Shown here in pieces: positions 25,155 through 33,175 of a stretch of DNA of 64,000 bases. The notes beneath the pieces were generated by a model. The model ran no database searches, was not told the DNA's origin, and saw nothing but the letters and a program-made list of their open reading frames with translations. Both the position numbers and the translations under genes were made by a program. The DNA comes from Sciscionella marina DSM 45152 (GTDB lineage Bacteria > Actinomycetota > Actinomycetes > Mycobacteriales > Pseudonocardiaceae): positions 684,193 through 748,192 of the forward strand of contig NZ_KB905392.1 of NCBI RefSeq assembly GCF_000379465.1, written 5' to 3'. The number at the start of each line of letters is the position of its first letter. The first letter of the stretch is position 1.

Positions 25155-26723
25155 CTATTCTCGTTCCCAACTGTCCAGGGCCAGATAAAGATCCACCCGG
25201 TCCGAAAAAACCGCGAGATCACGCCCCGTCAGTTCGGCGACCCGACCGATCCGATAGCGCAAAGTGTTCACGTGCACATGCAATTCTGCCGAGGTCTGGG
25301 TCCAGGAACCCGAATTGCGCAGGAAAGCCCGCAAGGTGTGCACCAGACCGGAATTGTGCTCGGCGTCGTAGTCGAGCAGCGGTCCGAGCACCCGGGCCCG
25401 GAAAGTCCGGCGCAACCGGTCGGGAATGGCGGCGAACAGCAGCCGGTGCGAGGCGAGATCGGCCCCGGCGATGACGCTCGCGCGTCCCGGGGATAGTTCG
25501 GCGAGCTCGCGCAGCTGGGTGGCCTCCTGCACGGCGGCACCGACCCGGGCGGCTTCGGGCGCGAACGTGGCACCGATCGCCAGCCGCGCGGATCCGAGCG
25601 CCGGTTCGAGGATCCGGGTGGCCTGCTTGACCGCCTCGAACACGACGCCCGCGGCATCCAGATCGGCGGCGGGAACCGGGGCGAGACCGAGCACCTCATC
25701 ACCGTGTTCCCCGATCCGCACCCGGTCACCGTGCGAGGCGAGCAGTTCGGCCAGCGCGGCGAAGGCGAGCCCCGGAGCACCACCGCGCAGGCGGGCGAGC
25801 AGCACACACACGGGTTCGGTGGCGGCGAGCCCCGCCTGATGCAGCCGCGCGGTGACCTCCTCGGCCGGGCTGTCGCGCTCGAGTATCGCGGTGAACAGCG
25901 GACCGGCCTCGGTGTCCGCGAGCCTGCGCCGCTCGTCGAGCCGGGCGTGTTCGAGGCCGATCAGGGTGGCGAGTTCGGTGGCGAGCCCTCGATGTTCGCC
26001 CGACCACCGTTCGTGGTCGCCGGTGATGGCGAGGAACCAGCTCGTCAGCCGCCCGCCCGAGCGAGCGGCCGCGTCGAACAGCGTGACCGGGCCGGATTCG
26101 GTGTCGACTCGGGTGGGTAATCGCTCGGCGCGCAGGAATTCCCCGGCCAGCCACGCCCCGTCCACAGTATCCGGCCCGGAACCGGCGATCCGGCGCCCCG
26201 AGGATCCGAACACCGCACAGGCCGCACCGAGTTCGGCCGCGCCCGCCTCGGTCAACGCCCCGAGCCCGCCGCCCTCGCCGAGCACGGCGACCAACCGCCG
26301 GTAGCTGTCCAGGAACGCACCGGAGTAAGGGGTGCTCTCGGCGCGCTCGGCGGCGAGCCACAGGATGACCCGTTCACTGACGGTGGCGAAGGAGACCGTC
26401 ACCGGAACCTCGATCAGCGGAACCCCGTGCTTGCGGCAGGCATGGAGGACGTGTTCGGGGACCGGTCCGCCGCCCCATTCCGCGGTCCCGGCACCGAGCG
26501 CGGTGACCTCGGCTTCGGCGAGCACGGCGACGAACGCATCCGAATCGGCCGGGGTGTGCCACCATTCCATGCCGCTGAGCACGAGCTCGCCCCCGGACAG
26601 GTAACGGCGCGGATCGCGCAGTGTCGCGGTGAAAACCCGGTGGAAGCTCCGGTCCAGCTTGTCCGCACCGACCAGGAGCCGCAGCCCGAGTTGCTCCACG
26701 GTGAGCAGCGTGTCCAGTCGCAC
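25155..26723 (-). CDS. PucR-family transcriptional regulator (purine catabolism)
   Basis: A 522-residue regulator with the N-terminal PucR sensor domain (TLLTVEQLGLRLLVGADKLD, then YLSGGELVLSGMEWW), a central GGDEF-like domain and the C-terminal HTH_30: FLRNSGSWTQTSAELHVHVN, then TLRYRIGRVAELTGRDL. It is divergent from the urate-oxidation operon, so it is very likely its allantoin- or urate-responsive controller, as PucR is in Bacillus. The operator should lie in 26724-26904, but I cannot name it with confidence. Confidence 0.9.
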   Translation of the reverse strand: MRLDTLLTVEQLGLRLLVGADKLDRSFHRVFTATLRDPRRYLSGGELVLSGMEWWHTPADSDAFVAVLAEAEVTALGAGTAEWGGGPVPEHVLHACRKHGVPLIEVPVTVSFATVSERVILWLAAERAESTPYSGAFLDSYRRLVAVLGEGGGLGALTEAGAAELGAACAVFGSSGRRIAGSGPDTVDGAWLAGEFLRAERLPTRVDTESGPVTLFDAAARSGGRLTSWFLAITGDHERWSGEHRGLATELATLIGLEHARLDERRRLADTEAGPLFTAILERDSPAEEVTARLHQAGLAATEPVCVLLARLRGGAPGLAFAALAELLASHGDRVRIGEHGDEVLGLAPVPAADLDAAGVVFEAVKQATRILEPALGSARLAIGATFAPEAARVGAAVQEATQLRELAELSPGRASVIAGADLASHRLLFAAIPDRLRRTFRARVLGPLLDYDAEHNSGLVHTLRAFLRNSGSWTQTSAELHVHVNTLRYRIGRVAELTGRDLAVFSDRVDLYLALDSWERE

Positions 26724-26764
26724 CGTACCTCCGTCACCTCATCGACCCTCGTTTGGAGGAAAAC

Positions 26765-26962
26765 ATGAAATCCCCACACACGGATACGTCCGTTTTCGTC
26801 ACTTCCTCCGCTGGCCGTGCTCTGCCGACCGGGTGTGTACTGCTTGTCGAGCTCACTCACCGTGCCACGCAACGAGGCGAACAGCGAGAGGTGACAGGCA
26901 CGCGATGCACAGCACGAGAGGTCCGAATCCGGACACCCGGCACGATCCGCCACCCGAAGTGA
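26765..26962 (+). CDS. Candidate leader ORF upstream of uraD
   Basis: An ATG at 26765 is preceded by a perfect GGAGG at 5-bp spacing (26755-26759), better than the start signal of uraD itself. It opens a 65-codon frame (MKSPHTDTSVFVTSSAGRAL...) that ends 58 bp inside uraD in another frame. The product has no recognisable domain. It may be a translated leader of the operon or a relic of an earlier start. Low confidence. Confidence 0.3.
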   Translation: MKSPHTDTSVFVTSSAGRALPTGCVLLVELTHRATQRGEQREVTGTRCTAREVRIRTPGTIRHPK

Positions 26963-27414
26963 TCACCGAGCGACTGCGGGCCTGCTGCGCCGCGCCCGAC
27001 TGGGTGGCGGCGATGCTGACCGCCTGGCCCTACGCCACCCCGGACGCGGCACTGCACGCCTCCGAGGAAGCGTTCGCGAACCTGGACTGGGCGCAGATCG
27101 AACTCGCCCTCGCGGCGCACCCCCGGCTCGGCGACCGGCCACGCGGCGAGGGCGTGGAAGCGGCCTCCTCCCGGGCCGAGCAGTCCGCGCTCGGCTCGGA
27201 CGCCGCGATCCGCGCGGAACTCGCCGAAGCCAACGCGCAGTACGAACGGGTCTTCGACCGGGTATTCCTCAGCTACGCGGACGGCCGTGGCGCCGCGGAC
27301 ATCCTCGCCGAACTGCGCGACCGGCTCACCAACGACGAGGAAACCGAACGCCGCGTGGTGCGCCGGGAACTGGGCAAGATCGTGGCACTGCGACTACGGA
27401 GGTGGCTGGGATGA
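26905..27414 (+). CDS. uraD: OHCU decarboxylase
   Basis: A 169-residue 2-oxo-4-hydroxy-4-carboxy-5-ureidoimidazoline decarboxylase, the step that yields S-allantoin after HIU hydrolysis. Family marks are LRACCAAPDWVAAMLTAWPY, the catalytic-histidine motif AAHPRLGDRP, EQSALGSD and the end LRDRLTNDEETERRVVRREL. ATG 26905 follows a GAGAGG. Its stop overlaps a 27-codon mini-ORF (ATGA) that leads into uraH. Confidence 0.92.
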   Translation: MHSTRGPNPDTRHDPPPEVITERLRACCAAPDWVAAMLTAWPYATPDAALHASEEAFANLDWAQIELALAAHPRLGDRPRGEGVEAASSRAEQSALGSDAAIRAELAEANAQYERVFDRVFLSYADGRGAADILAELRDRLTNDEETERRVVRRELGKIVALRLRRWLG

Positions 27415-27494
27415 CCCCGAAGACGACGAGCCCGGGAGCATCGCAGCGAGCCCGGGCGAGCGAGGAGCGCACCGGGCGAGGAGGCGAGGCATGA
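27411..27494 (+). CDS. 27-codon mini-ORF bridging uraD and uraH
   Basis: The ATG overlaps the uraD stop and the TGA overlaps the uraH ATG at 27491, so ribosomes could pass from uraD to uraH without release. The peptide MTPKTTSPGASQRARASEER is basic and low in complexity. The DNA is purine-rich, with GAG/GCGAGG repeats that include the likely Shine-Dalgarno of uraH. It may be a coupling device or just a repeat-like spacer that happens to be open. Confidence 0.35.
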   Translation: MTPKTTSPGASQRARASEERTGRGGEA

Positions 27495-27814
27495 GCCTGT
27501 CGACGCACGTACTCGACACCGCGCAGGGGCGGCCCGCACCCGGATTGCTGGTGCGCCTGCAGTACGGCGCGGAGGATTCCTGGGATTCCTGGACGACGCT
27601 CGCCGAGGACCGCACCGGGGCCGACGGCCGGATCACCGGCTGGCCGACCAGATCGGGAACCCACCGGCTGGTGTTCGAGACCGGCGAGTATCTGGGCGAT
27701 GGCGCCTTCTACCCCGTCGCGACCGTGGTCTTCCAGGTGCACGAGGCCGAGCGACACCACCACATTCCCCTGCTGCTGAGCCCGTTCGGGTACTCGACCT
27801 ATCTGGGCAGCTGA
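27491..27814 (+). CDS. uraH: 5-hydroxyisourate hydrolase (transthyretin-like)
   Basis: A 107-residue HIUase. The N-terminal STHVLDTAQGRPA with its catalytic histidine, the arginine region AEDRTGADGRITGW and the HYHIPLLLSP-like HHHIPLLLSPFGYSTY are all present. The diagnostic C-terminal tetrapeptide is YLGS instead of the usual YRGS, so the conserved arginine is Leu. The terminal Ser, also catalytic, is kept. It converts 5-hydroxyisourate from uricase into OHCU for UraD. Confidence 0.92.
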   Translation: MSLSTHVLDTAQGRPAPGLLVRLQYGAEDSWDSWTTLAEDRTGADGRITGWPTRSGTHRLVFETGEYLGDGAFYPVATVVFQVHEAERHHHIPLLLSPFGYSTYLGS

Positions 27815-27840
27815 CCGACCGACACAGGAGAGAAGACACC

Positions 27841-28689
27841 ATGATTGAGCTCGGCGCTAACCAGTACGGCAAATCCGAGGTCCGGGTCGTGCGCGTGGAC
27901 CGGGACGGCGCACGGCACGAGATCACCGACCTCAACGTCAGCGTCGCCCTTTCCGGGGATCTCGCCGACACCCACCTGACGGGCGCGAACGACAAGGTGC
28001 TCACCACCGACGCGCAGAAGAACACGGTGCACGCCTTCGCCCGCGAGGGAATCGGTCCCGTCGAGGAGTTCGGCACCCGGCTGGCACGGCATTTCGTGGA
28101 CAGCCAGCCGAGCATTCACCAGGCGCATGTGAGCATCGAGCAGTACCCGTGGTCGCGGATCGGCGCGGACGGGGAACCCGGCCCGCATTCGTTCACCCGC
28201 TCAGGTTCGGGTACCCGGCGGGCGGTGGTGCACTACGACGGCGAGCGTGCGCGGGTCTCCGCCGGGATCACCGATCTGACCGTGCTGAACACGACCGATT
28301 CGGAGTTCTGGGGTTTCGTCAAGGATCGCTACACCACCCTCGCCGAGACCAAGGACCGGATCCTGGCCACCGCGGTGACCGCGGAATGGGATTACGCGGC
28401 GGGAACACCGATCGACTGGAACGGGTGCTACGAACGGGCGCGTGCGGACCTGCTCGCCGCGTTCGCCGGCACCTACAGCCTTTCCCTGCAACAGACCCTC
28501 TACGCGATGGGCGAGCGGGTGCTCACCGGCATCGAGGAGATCACCGAGATCCGGCTCTCGCTGCCGAACAAGCACCATTTCCTCGCCGACCTGAGCCCCT
28601 TCGGACTGGACAATCCCGGCGAGGTGTTCTACGCGAGCGACCGGCCGTACGGGCTCATCGAGGGCACCGTGCGGCGCACGGAATCCTGA
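27841..28689 (+). CDS. Urate oxidase (uricase)
   Basis: A 282-residue cofactor-free uricase with two tunnelling-fold halves. Seen are the N-terminal GANQYGKSEVRVVRV, KVLTTDAQKNTVHAFARE with the catalytic Thr-Lys pair context, LNTTDSEFWGFVKDRYTTL, and the C-terminal LPNKHHFLADLSPFGLDNPG. It oxidises urate to 5-hydroxyisourate. GGAGAG lies before the ATG. It is the third enzyme of the uraD-uraH-uricase operon, 26 bp after uraH. Confidence 0.95.
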   Translation: MIELGANQYGKSEVRVVRVDRDGARHEITDLNVSVALSGDLADTHLTGANDKVLTTDAQKNTVHAFAREGIGPVEEFGTRLARHFVDSQPSIHQAHVSIEQYPWSRIGADGEPGPHSFTRSGSGTRRAVVHYDGERARVSAGITDLTVLNTTDSEFWGFVKDRYTTLAETKDRILATAVTAEWDYAAGTPIDWNGCYERARADLLAAFAGTYSLSLQQTLYAMGERVLTGIEEITEIRLSLPNKHHFLADLSPFGLDNPGEVFYASDRPYGLIEGTVRRTES

Positions 28690-28701
28690 AGAGTGTCCAC
28701 A

Positions 28702-28884
28702 ATGGACCTTATCCGGCCGGGAACACTCGCCGAGGCGCTCGCGGTGAAAGCCGAGCCCCCGGAAGCCCTCGTGAATCTCAACCGGGTCACGCAGCTGCTC
28801 GGGGGAATTCAACCGTCGGCAGATCTTTCCGCTCGATCCGGAGATCGAAGTCCCGAGCAAACCCGAGCACATTCTCAACCGTGA
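28702..28884 (+). pseudogene. Xanthine dehydrogenase FAD-subunit, deletion stub
   Basis: Begins MDLIRPGTLAEALAVKAEPP like the FAD-binding (XdhB/CoxM) subunit. It then jumps to EALVNLNRVTQLLGG, skipping the FAD pyrophosphate loop (PIAGGTDVM-like) that should lie between. Soon afterwards the frame loses protein character and stops at 28884. An overlapping frame still reads FPLDPEIEVPSKPEHILNRE, perhaps the tail of another lost gene. A large internal deletion of an xdh operon is inferred. Confidence 0.6.
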
Positions 28885-28895
28885 GGAACCGATCC

Positions 28896-29378
28896 ATGCT
28901 TACCGATATCAACCGGGAAACCGAATGGCTCGGCGAGACGATCCGGCTCGCCACCGAAAGCGTCGAGAACGGCGGCGGCCCGTTCGGGGCGCTGATCGCG
29001 GACTCCGAGCGGGTCATCGCCATCGGCACCAACCGGGTCACCGCGAACCTGGACCCGAGCGCGCACGCCGAGGTCACCGCGATCCGGGCCGCCTGCGCGG
29101 AACTCGGCAGCTTCACCCTCGCCGGCTGCGTGCTGGTCTCCTCCTGTGAGCCCTGCCCGATGTGCCTGACCACCGCACTGTGGGCCAGGGTGGACCGGGT
29201 GCTCTACGCCGGGGACCGGGAAGACGCGGCCCGGGCCGGTTTCGACGACCGCGCCTTCTACGAACTGTTCGAGAAACCCCGCAGCAGCTGGGATGTCCCG
29301 GTGCAAAAGGTGTCCACAGTGGATGGTTTCACACCGTTCTCCGCCTGGCTGAACCATTCCGAGCGAATCGAATACTGA
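28896..29378 (+). CDS. Nucleoside/guanine deaminase (CDA superfamily)
   Basis: A 160-residue zinc deaminase. The zinc-site motifs are HAEVTAIRAAC (zinc His and catalytic Glu) and SCEPCPMCL. The extended C-terminal part with DRAFYELFEKPRSSWDVPVQ matches bacterial guanine deaminases of the GuaD type rather than TadA. It would feed guanine to xanthine in the purine-breakdown locus. ATG 28896 follows GAGGAA. There is room for a promoter between it and the permease. Confidence 0.86.
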   Translation: MLTDINRETEWLGETIRLATESVENGGGPFGALIADSERVIAIGTNRVTANLDPSAHAEVTAIRAACAELGSFTLAGCVLVSSCEPCPMCLTTALWARVDRVLYAGDREDAARAGFDDRAFYELFEKPRSSWDVPVQKVSTVDGFTPFSAWLNHSERIEY

Positions 29379-29412
29379 CCACCCGAGGGTGCTGACCGGA
29401 GCACCACAACTG

Positions 29413-29427
29413 TGTTGGTAGGCAACA
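29413..29427. promoter_or_regulatory. Short inverted repeat upstream of purine permease
   Basis: TGTTG-GTAGG-CAACA, a 5-bp-arm inverted repeat in the 130-bp gap before the permease gene, is a candidate PucR-type or other operator. The arms are short, so confidence is low. Confidence 0.3.
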
Positions 29428-29450
29428 AAAACCGAATTCGTCCCGCGCAT

Positions 29451-29471
29451 CCCGCGCCGCAATGGCGCGGG
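29451..29471 (+). terminator. GC-rich hairpin between deaminase and permease genes
   Basis: CCCGCGCC-gcaat-GGCGCGGG forms an 8-bp stem of G:C pairs with a 5-base loop. There is no U-tract. In high-GC actinomycetes such hairpins can end transcripts; here it could end the uricase transcript or attenuate the permease, whose ATG is 38 bp downstream. Confidence 0.5.
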
Positions 29472-29508
29472 CTCGGTGCGATACGCCCACCGGCAAGGGG
29501 AAGGACGC

Positions 29509-30951
29509 ATGACGCGAACCGAATCCGAGCTCCGTCTCGGTAGCCCACCACCACCGCGAACCCCATTGTTCGAGCGGATTTTCGAGATCCGGGGCCGGGG
29601 AACCACCGTCGGCAGGGAAATCCGCGGCGGCGTGACGACCTTCGTGGCGATCGTCTACATCGTACTGCTCAATCCGCTCATTCTCGGTGCTTCGGCGGAC
29701 ATCACCGGCGCCCGGTTGAGCACCGGCGAGCTCACCACCGCGACCGCGCTCTCCGCCGCCGTGGTGACCATCCTCATGGGACTGGTCGGGAACGCGCCGC
29801 TCGCGCTGGCCGCCGGGCTCGGGGTGAACGGGGTCGTCGCCTTCCAGATGGCACCGGCCATGACCTGGCCGCAGGCCTTCGGACTGGTGATCCTGGAAGG
29901 CGTCTGCATCGTGGCCATGGTCCTCAGCGGGCTGCGCGAGCGGATCATGAACGCCATCCCGAAACCGCTCAAGACCGCGCTGACCGTCGGCATCGGCCTC
30001 TATATCGCGCTCGTCGGACTGGTGAGCGCCGGTTTCGTGACCAGGACCCCGGATTCGGCGCAGTCCACCGTCCCGGTCCGGCTCGGCATCAACGGGCATC
30101 TCGTCGGCTGGCCGATGGCGGTGTTCTGCTTCGGGCTGCTGCTGATGATCGTGCTCACCGCGCGCAAGGTGCCCGGGGCGATCCTGATCAGCATCGTGGC
30201 GGCCACGATCCTGGCGATCGTGCTCAACGAGGTGTTCCACGTTTCCGGGTGGCAGCTGGTGTCCCCGAAGGTGCCGGGCAGCCTGGTCTCGGCACCGGAT
30301 TTCAGCCTACTCGGCCATATCGATCTGTTCGGCGGGTTCGTCACCGCCGGGCCGATCGCGGCCACGGTCTTCTTGTTCACCCTCGTACTGTCCGGCTTCT
30401 TCGATGCGATGGGCACGATCACCAGCGTCTCCGATGAGGCAGGCCTGGCCAGGGACGGCAGAATCCCGCGGATGAACCGGATCCTGTTCGTGGACGGGGT
30501 CGGGGCCGTCGTCGGCGGGGCCACCGGAGCCTCCCCGAACACGGTGTTCCTGGAATCGGCGGCGGGTGTCGGCGAGGGCGCGCGCACCGGGCTGGCCAGC
30601 GTGGTCACCGGGCTGCTGTTCGCCGCGACACTGGCCTTCACCCCGCTGGCCAGCGTCGTCCCCGCCGAGGCGGCCGCACCCGCACTCGTGGTCATCGGCG
30701 CCATGATGATGGCCCAGTGCCGCAACATCCCGTGGCACGAATCGGATTACGTCATCCCGGTATTCCTGACGATCGCCATCATCCCGTTCACCTACTCGAT
30801 CACCAACGGAGTCGGGGCCGGGCTCATCGCGTTCGTGCTCATCAAGGTCTGCAAAGGAAAATGGCGGGAAACGGGCTGGCTGCTGACCGTGCTCGCGGTG
30901 ATCTTCGCCGTCTACTTCGGGGTCAACGGCGTGGAAGCGCTGTTCCGCTGA
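29509..30951 (+). CDS. NCS2-family purine permease (AzgA-like)
   Basis: The 480-residue membrane transporter has about twelve to fourteen hydrophobic segments. AzgA-subfamily signatures include the N-terminal GGVTTFVAIVYIVLLNPLIL, AAGLGVNGVVAFQMA and the substrate-site motif GATGASPNTVFLESAAGVGE. Members import adenine, guanine or hypoxanthine with protons. GGGGAAGGA precedes the ATG. It belongs with the purine-degradation genes upstream. Confidence 0.92.
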   Translation: MTRTESELRLGSPPPPRTPLFERIFEIRGRGTTVGREIRGGVTTFVAIVYIVLLNPLILGASADITGARLSTGELTTATALSAAVVTILMGLVGNAPLALAAGLGVNGVVAFQMAPAMTWPQAFGLVILEGVCIVAMVLSGLRERIMNAIPKPLKTALTVGIGLYIALVGLVSAGFVTRTPDSAQSTVPVRLGINGHLVGWPMAVFCFGLLLMIVLTARKVPGAILISIVAATILAIVLNEVFHVSGWQLVSPKVPGSLVSAPDFSLLGHIDLFGGFVTAGPIAATVFLFTLVLSGFFDAMGTITSVSDEAGLARDGRIPRMNRILFVDGVGAVVGGATGASPNTVFLESAAGVGEGARTGLASVVTGLLFAATLAFTPLASVVPAEAAAPALVVIGAMMMAQCRNIPWHESDYVIPVFLTIAIIPFTYSITNGVGAGLIAFVLIKVCKGKWRETGWLLTVLAVIFAVYFGVNGVEALFR

Positions 30952-31008
30952 CCGAGACAGCCTGTAGGGTGATTCCGGCCCACGGACATCCGGGAGGAGA
31001 CGATACCG

Positions 31009-32142
31009 GTGGAGATCGACCACACCCTCTCGTCCGCGCATGTACTGATCGCCCCGGACAAGTTCAAGGGCTCGCTGACCGCGGCCGAAGTGGCGAGCGC
31101 GGTCGCCGAGGGGATCGGTTCGGCCGCTCCCGCCGTCCCGCAACGCTGTCTGCCCCTCGCCGATGGCGGGGACGGCACGGTGGCCGCGGCGGTCGCCGCC
31201 GGATTCGAGCGAGTCGAGGTCACCGTGCAGGGTCCGACGGGTGAACCGGTTCTCGCGGAGTACGCCGTTTCCCAAGACACGGCGGTCGTGGAACTGGCCG
31301 AGGCCTCCGGGCTGCGCCGGCTCCCCGGCGGGCACCTGGCCGCGCTGTCCGCCACCAGCGCGGGTGCCGGGGAACTGATCGCCGCGGCCCTGGACTCCGG
31401 GGCGCGGCGGATCGTGCTCGGGATCGGCGGCAGCGCGAACACCGACGGCGGGGCGGGCATGATCACCGCGCTCGGCGCCCGGCTGCTGGACAGTTCCGGT
31501 ACCACCCTGGCCCCGGGCGGTGGCGCGCTGCGCGAGCTCGACCGGATCGATCTGTCCGAAATGGACACCCGGCTGTCCGCGACGGAGTTCGTCCTCGCCA
31601 GCGATGTGGGCAATCCGCTGCTCGGTGAACAAGGTGCCGCCACGGTGTACGGCCCGCAGAAAGGCGCCGAACCCGAGGACATTCCGGTGCTCGAGGCCGG
31701 GCTGCGCCGGTTCGCCGAACTGGCCGGGCCCGACTGGGTGGACGCGCCGGGCGCCGGAGCGGCGGGCGGGGTCGGATTCGCGGCACTCGCCCTGCTCGGT
31801 GCGCGGATGCGTGCCGGATTCGACGTGCTGGCCGAACTGCTCGGCTTCGACGCGGCACTGGCCGGGGCACGGCTGGTGGTGACCGGAGAGGGTTCGCTGG
31901 ACGAGCAGACGCTGTACGGCAAGGTTCCCTCCGGGGTGGCCACCCGCGCCCGGGCCGCCGGAATCCCGGTGGTGGCGGTGGCCGGGCGCAGCCTGCTCGA
32001 CCAGGAAACCCTGCACACCGCGGGAATCGCGGCGGCCTACCCGCTCACCGCGATCGAACCGGATCCGGCCCGCTGCATCGCCGAGGCGGCCCCGCTGCTG
32101 ACCGAGGCCGCCACGGCACTCGCCAAGGAATGGCTGAGCTAG
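31009..32142 (+). CDS. Glycerate kinase
   Basis: A 377-residue glycerate 2-kinase of the GlxK/GarK family. It starts VLIAPDKFKGSLTAAEVASA and shows LPLADGGDGTV, LGIGGSANTDGGAGM, and LVVTGEGSLDEQTLYGK. It phosphorylates D-glycerate, the end product of glyoxylate salvage after ureide breakdown, so its place at the end of the purine locus makes metabolic sense. Glyoxylate carboligase and tartronate semialdehyde reductase genes are not in the window. Confidence 0.93.
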   Translation: MEIDHTLSSAHVLIAPDKFKGSLTAAEVASAVAEGIGSAAPAVPQRCLPLADGGDGTVAAAVAAGFERVEVTVQGPTGEPVLAEYAVSQDTAVVELAEASGLRRLPGGHLAALSATSAGAGELIAAALDSGARRIVLGIGGSANTDGGAGMITALGARLLDSSGTTLAPGGGALRELDRIDLSEMDTRLSATEFVLASDVGNPLLGEQGAATVYGPQKGAEPEDIPVLEAGLRRFAELAGPDWVDAPGAGAAGGVGFAALALLGARMRAGFDVLAELLGFDAALAGARLVVTGEGSLDEQTLYGKVPSGVATRARAAGIPVVAVAGRSLLDQETLHTAGIAAAYPLTAIEPDPARCIAEAAPLLTEAATALAKEWLS

Positions 32143-32149
32143 CCAGAAT

Positions 32150-32198
32150 CCGATCGTCTCGTCGAGCTGAGCTGGCTACTCCCCGATCGTCTCGTCGA
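32150..32198. repeat. 16-bp direct repeat at a convergent gene junction
   Basis: CCGATCGTCTCGTCGA occurs at 32150-32165 and again at 32183-32198. The second copy encodes the end of the DinB protein, and the first lies just past the glycerate kinase stop. It looks like a short tandem duplication of the DinB 3' end. Confidence 0.6.
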
Positions 32199-32664
32199 TG
32201 AGTTCGCGGGCGATGTCCAGGTGGCCGACGTGCCGGACGTATTCCTGCAGCATGTGGAACAGTGTCCACACCAGGGTCGGGCGCGGATCCTCCGGCCCGA
32301 ATCCGCCACCACGGGCCGCGATCTCCTCCGGCGCGGTCGCGGCGATGATTTCCCTGGTGCGGGCCCAGCGCATGCGGAGCTCGGCCAGCAGCGAGTCGAG
32401 CGATTCCTCCTCGGGAACCTGCCAGTTCCCGTCCGGCCCGTTCTCCGGCCACGGGTTTTCCGCCGGTGTCCCCAGGAATCGCCACTCGGTCCAGCGCCAT
32501 TCCATGTGGATCAGGTGCTTGAGCAGTTCGATCGGGGCCCACCCGGAGGGCAGCCTGCCACGCCGGGCCTCGGATTCGGGCATTACATCGAACTTGCGGA
32601 GCACCGCCTCGTGGTAGAAGTCGAGGTATTCCACGAGAAGTCCGAAGGGATCGGCGTTGGTCAT
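32176..32664 (-). CDS. DinB-family (DUF664) protein
   Basis: A 162-residue four-helix bundle protein. DUF664/DinB marks are the early LVEYLDFYHEAVLRKF, WAPIELLKHLIHMEWRW with the first metal-ligand His, and the closing WTLFHMLQEYVRHVGHLDIA with two further His ligands. Such proteins are metal-dependent thiol transferases or of unknown role. ATG 32664 is preferred; an ATG at 32700 adds twelve Pro/Glu-rich residues. Confidence 0.87.
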   Translation of the reverse strand: MTNADPFGLLVEYLDFYHEAVLRKFDVMPESEARRGRLPSGWAPIELLKHLIHMEWRWTEWRFLGTPAENPWPENGPDGNWQVPEEESLDSLLAELRMRWARTREIIAATAPEEIAARGGGFGPEDPRPTLVWTLFHMLQEYVRHVGHLDIARELIDETIGE

Positions 32665-32710
32665 CGCCGGTTCGGCCGGTGGTTCGATCATGCGCACCAT
32701 GGTGTCCAGC

Positions 32711-33052
32711 CTAGTGCTCGGTCAGTTCCGAGAACACGTCGCCGAGCGTCGGGCGGCGAACCGCGAAATCGATCACCGGGATCCCCGCGGCCGCCCGTGC
32801 CCCGGAAACCGCTGCGATGCCGTCGATACCGTCCTCGAGGTGCAGCCCGATCCGGCGGCGTACCAGCTTCGGTTCGCGGGCCACATCGTGCCCGGTGACC
32901 AGGGCGCGTGCGCTGTCCGGGGCGAGCAGGGTGGCCAGAACGCGGACCGTGGTGGTCTTCCCGACCCTCGTCCTTGTCATCGTGGCGGTCATCGCACCCA
33001 CCGCGCATCCGGTACACCCCAGACGCTCGGTGTCGCGAAAACCGGGTCCCAT
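32711..33052 (-). pseudogene. DrrA-type ABC transporter ATPase, truncated and internally deleted
   Basis: The frame starts in non-homologous residues and then gives a damaged Walker A (TRTRVGKTTTVRVLATLLAP) followed by GHDVAREPKLVRRRIGL. It then leaps directly to the C-terminal part typical of DrrA proteins (HLEDGIDGIAAVSGARAAAG, RRPTLGDVFSELTEH). The Q-loop, ABC signature, Walker B and H-loop are all absent, so ATPase function is impossible. No permease gene follows. A relic of a drug-export system. Confidence 0.75.
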
Positions 33053-33066
33053 GGTGTGAGGTCCCG

Positions 33067-33096
33067 ACTCCGAGTGGTTCTCCTACCACTCGGAGT
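33067..33096. terminator. Perfect 11-bp stem hairpin
   Basis: ACTCCGAGTGG and CCACTCGGAGT are exact reverse complements around the 8-base loop TTCTCCTA. It lies between the ABC remnant (minus) and the secreted hydrolase (plus), about 80 bp before the latter's GTG. There is no U-tract. Possible roles are a terminator or a 5' leader structure of the hydrolase mRNA. Confidence 0.5.
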
Positions 33097-33175
33097 GCGG
33101 CGGGGGGTGCGCACCACCGCGAATCCGGGGGAGAACCACAGCGACATCCGCCCGGCGTCCCGGCAGGCTGAGCCG

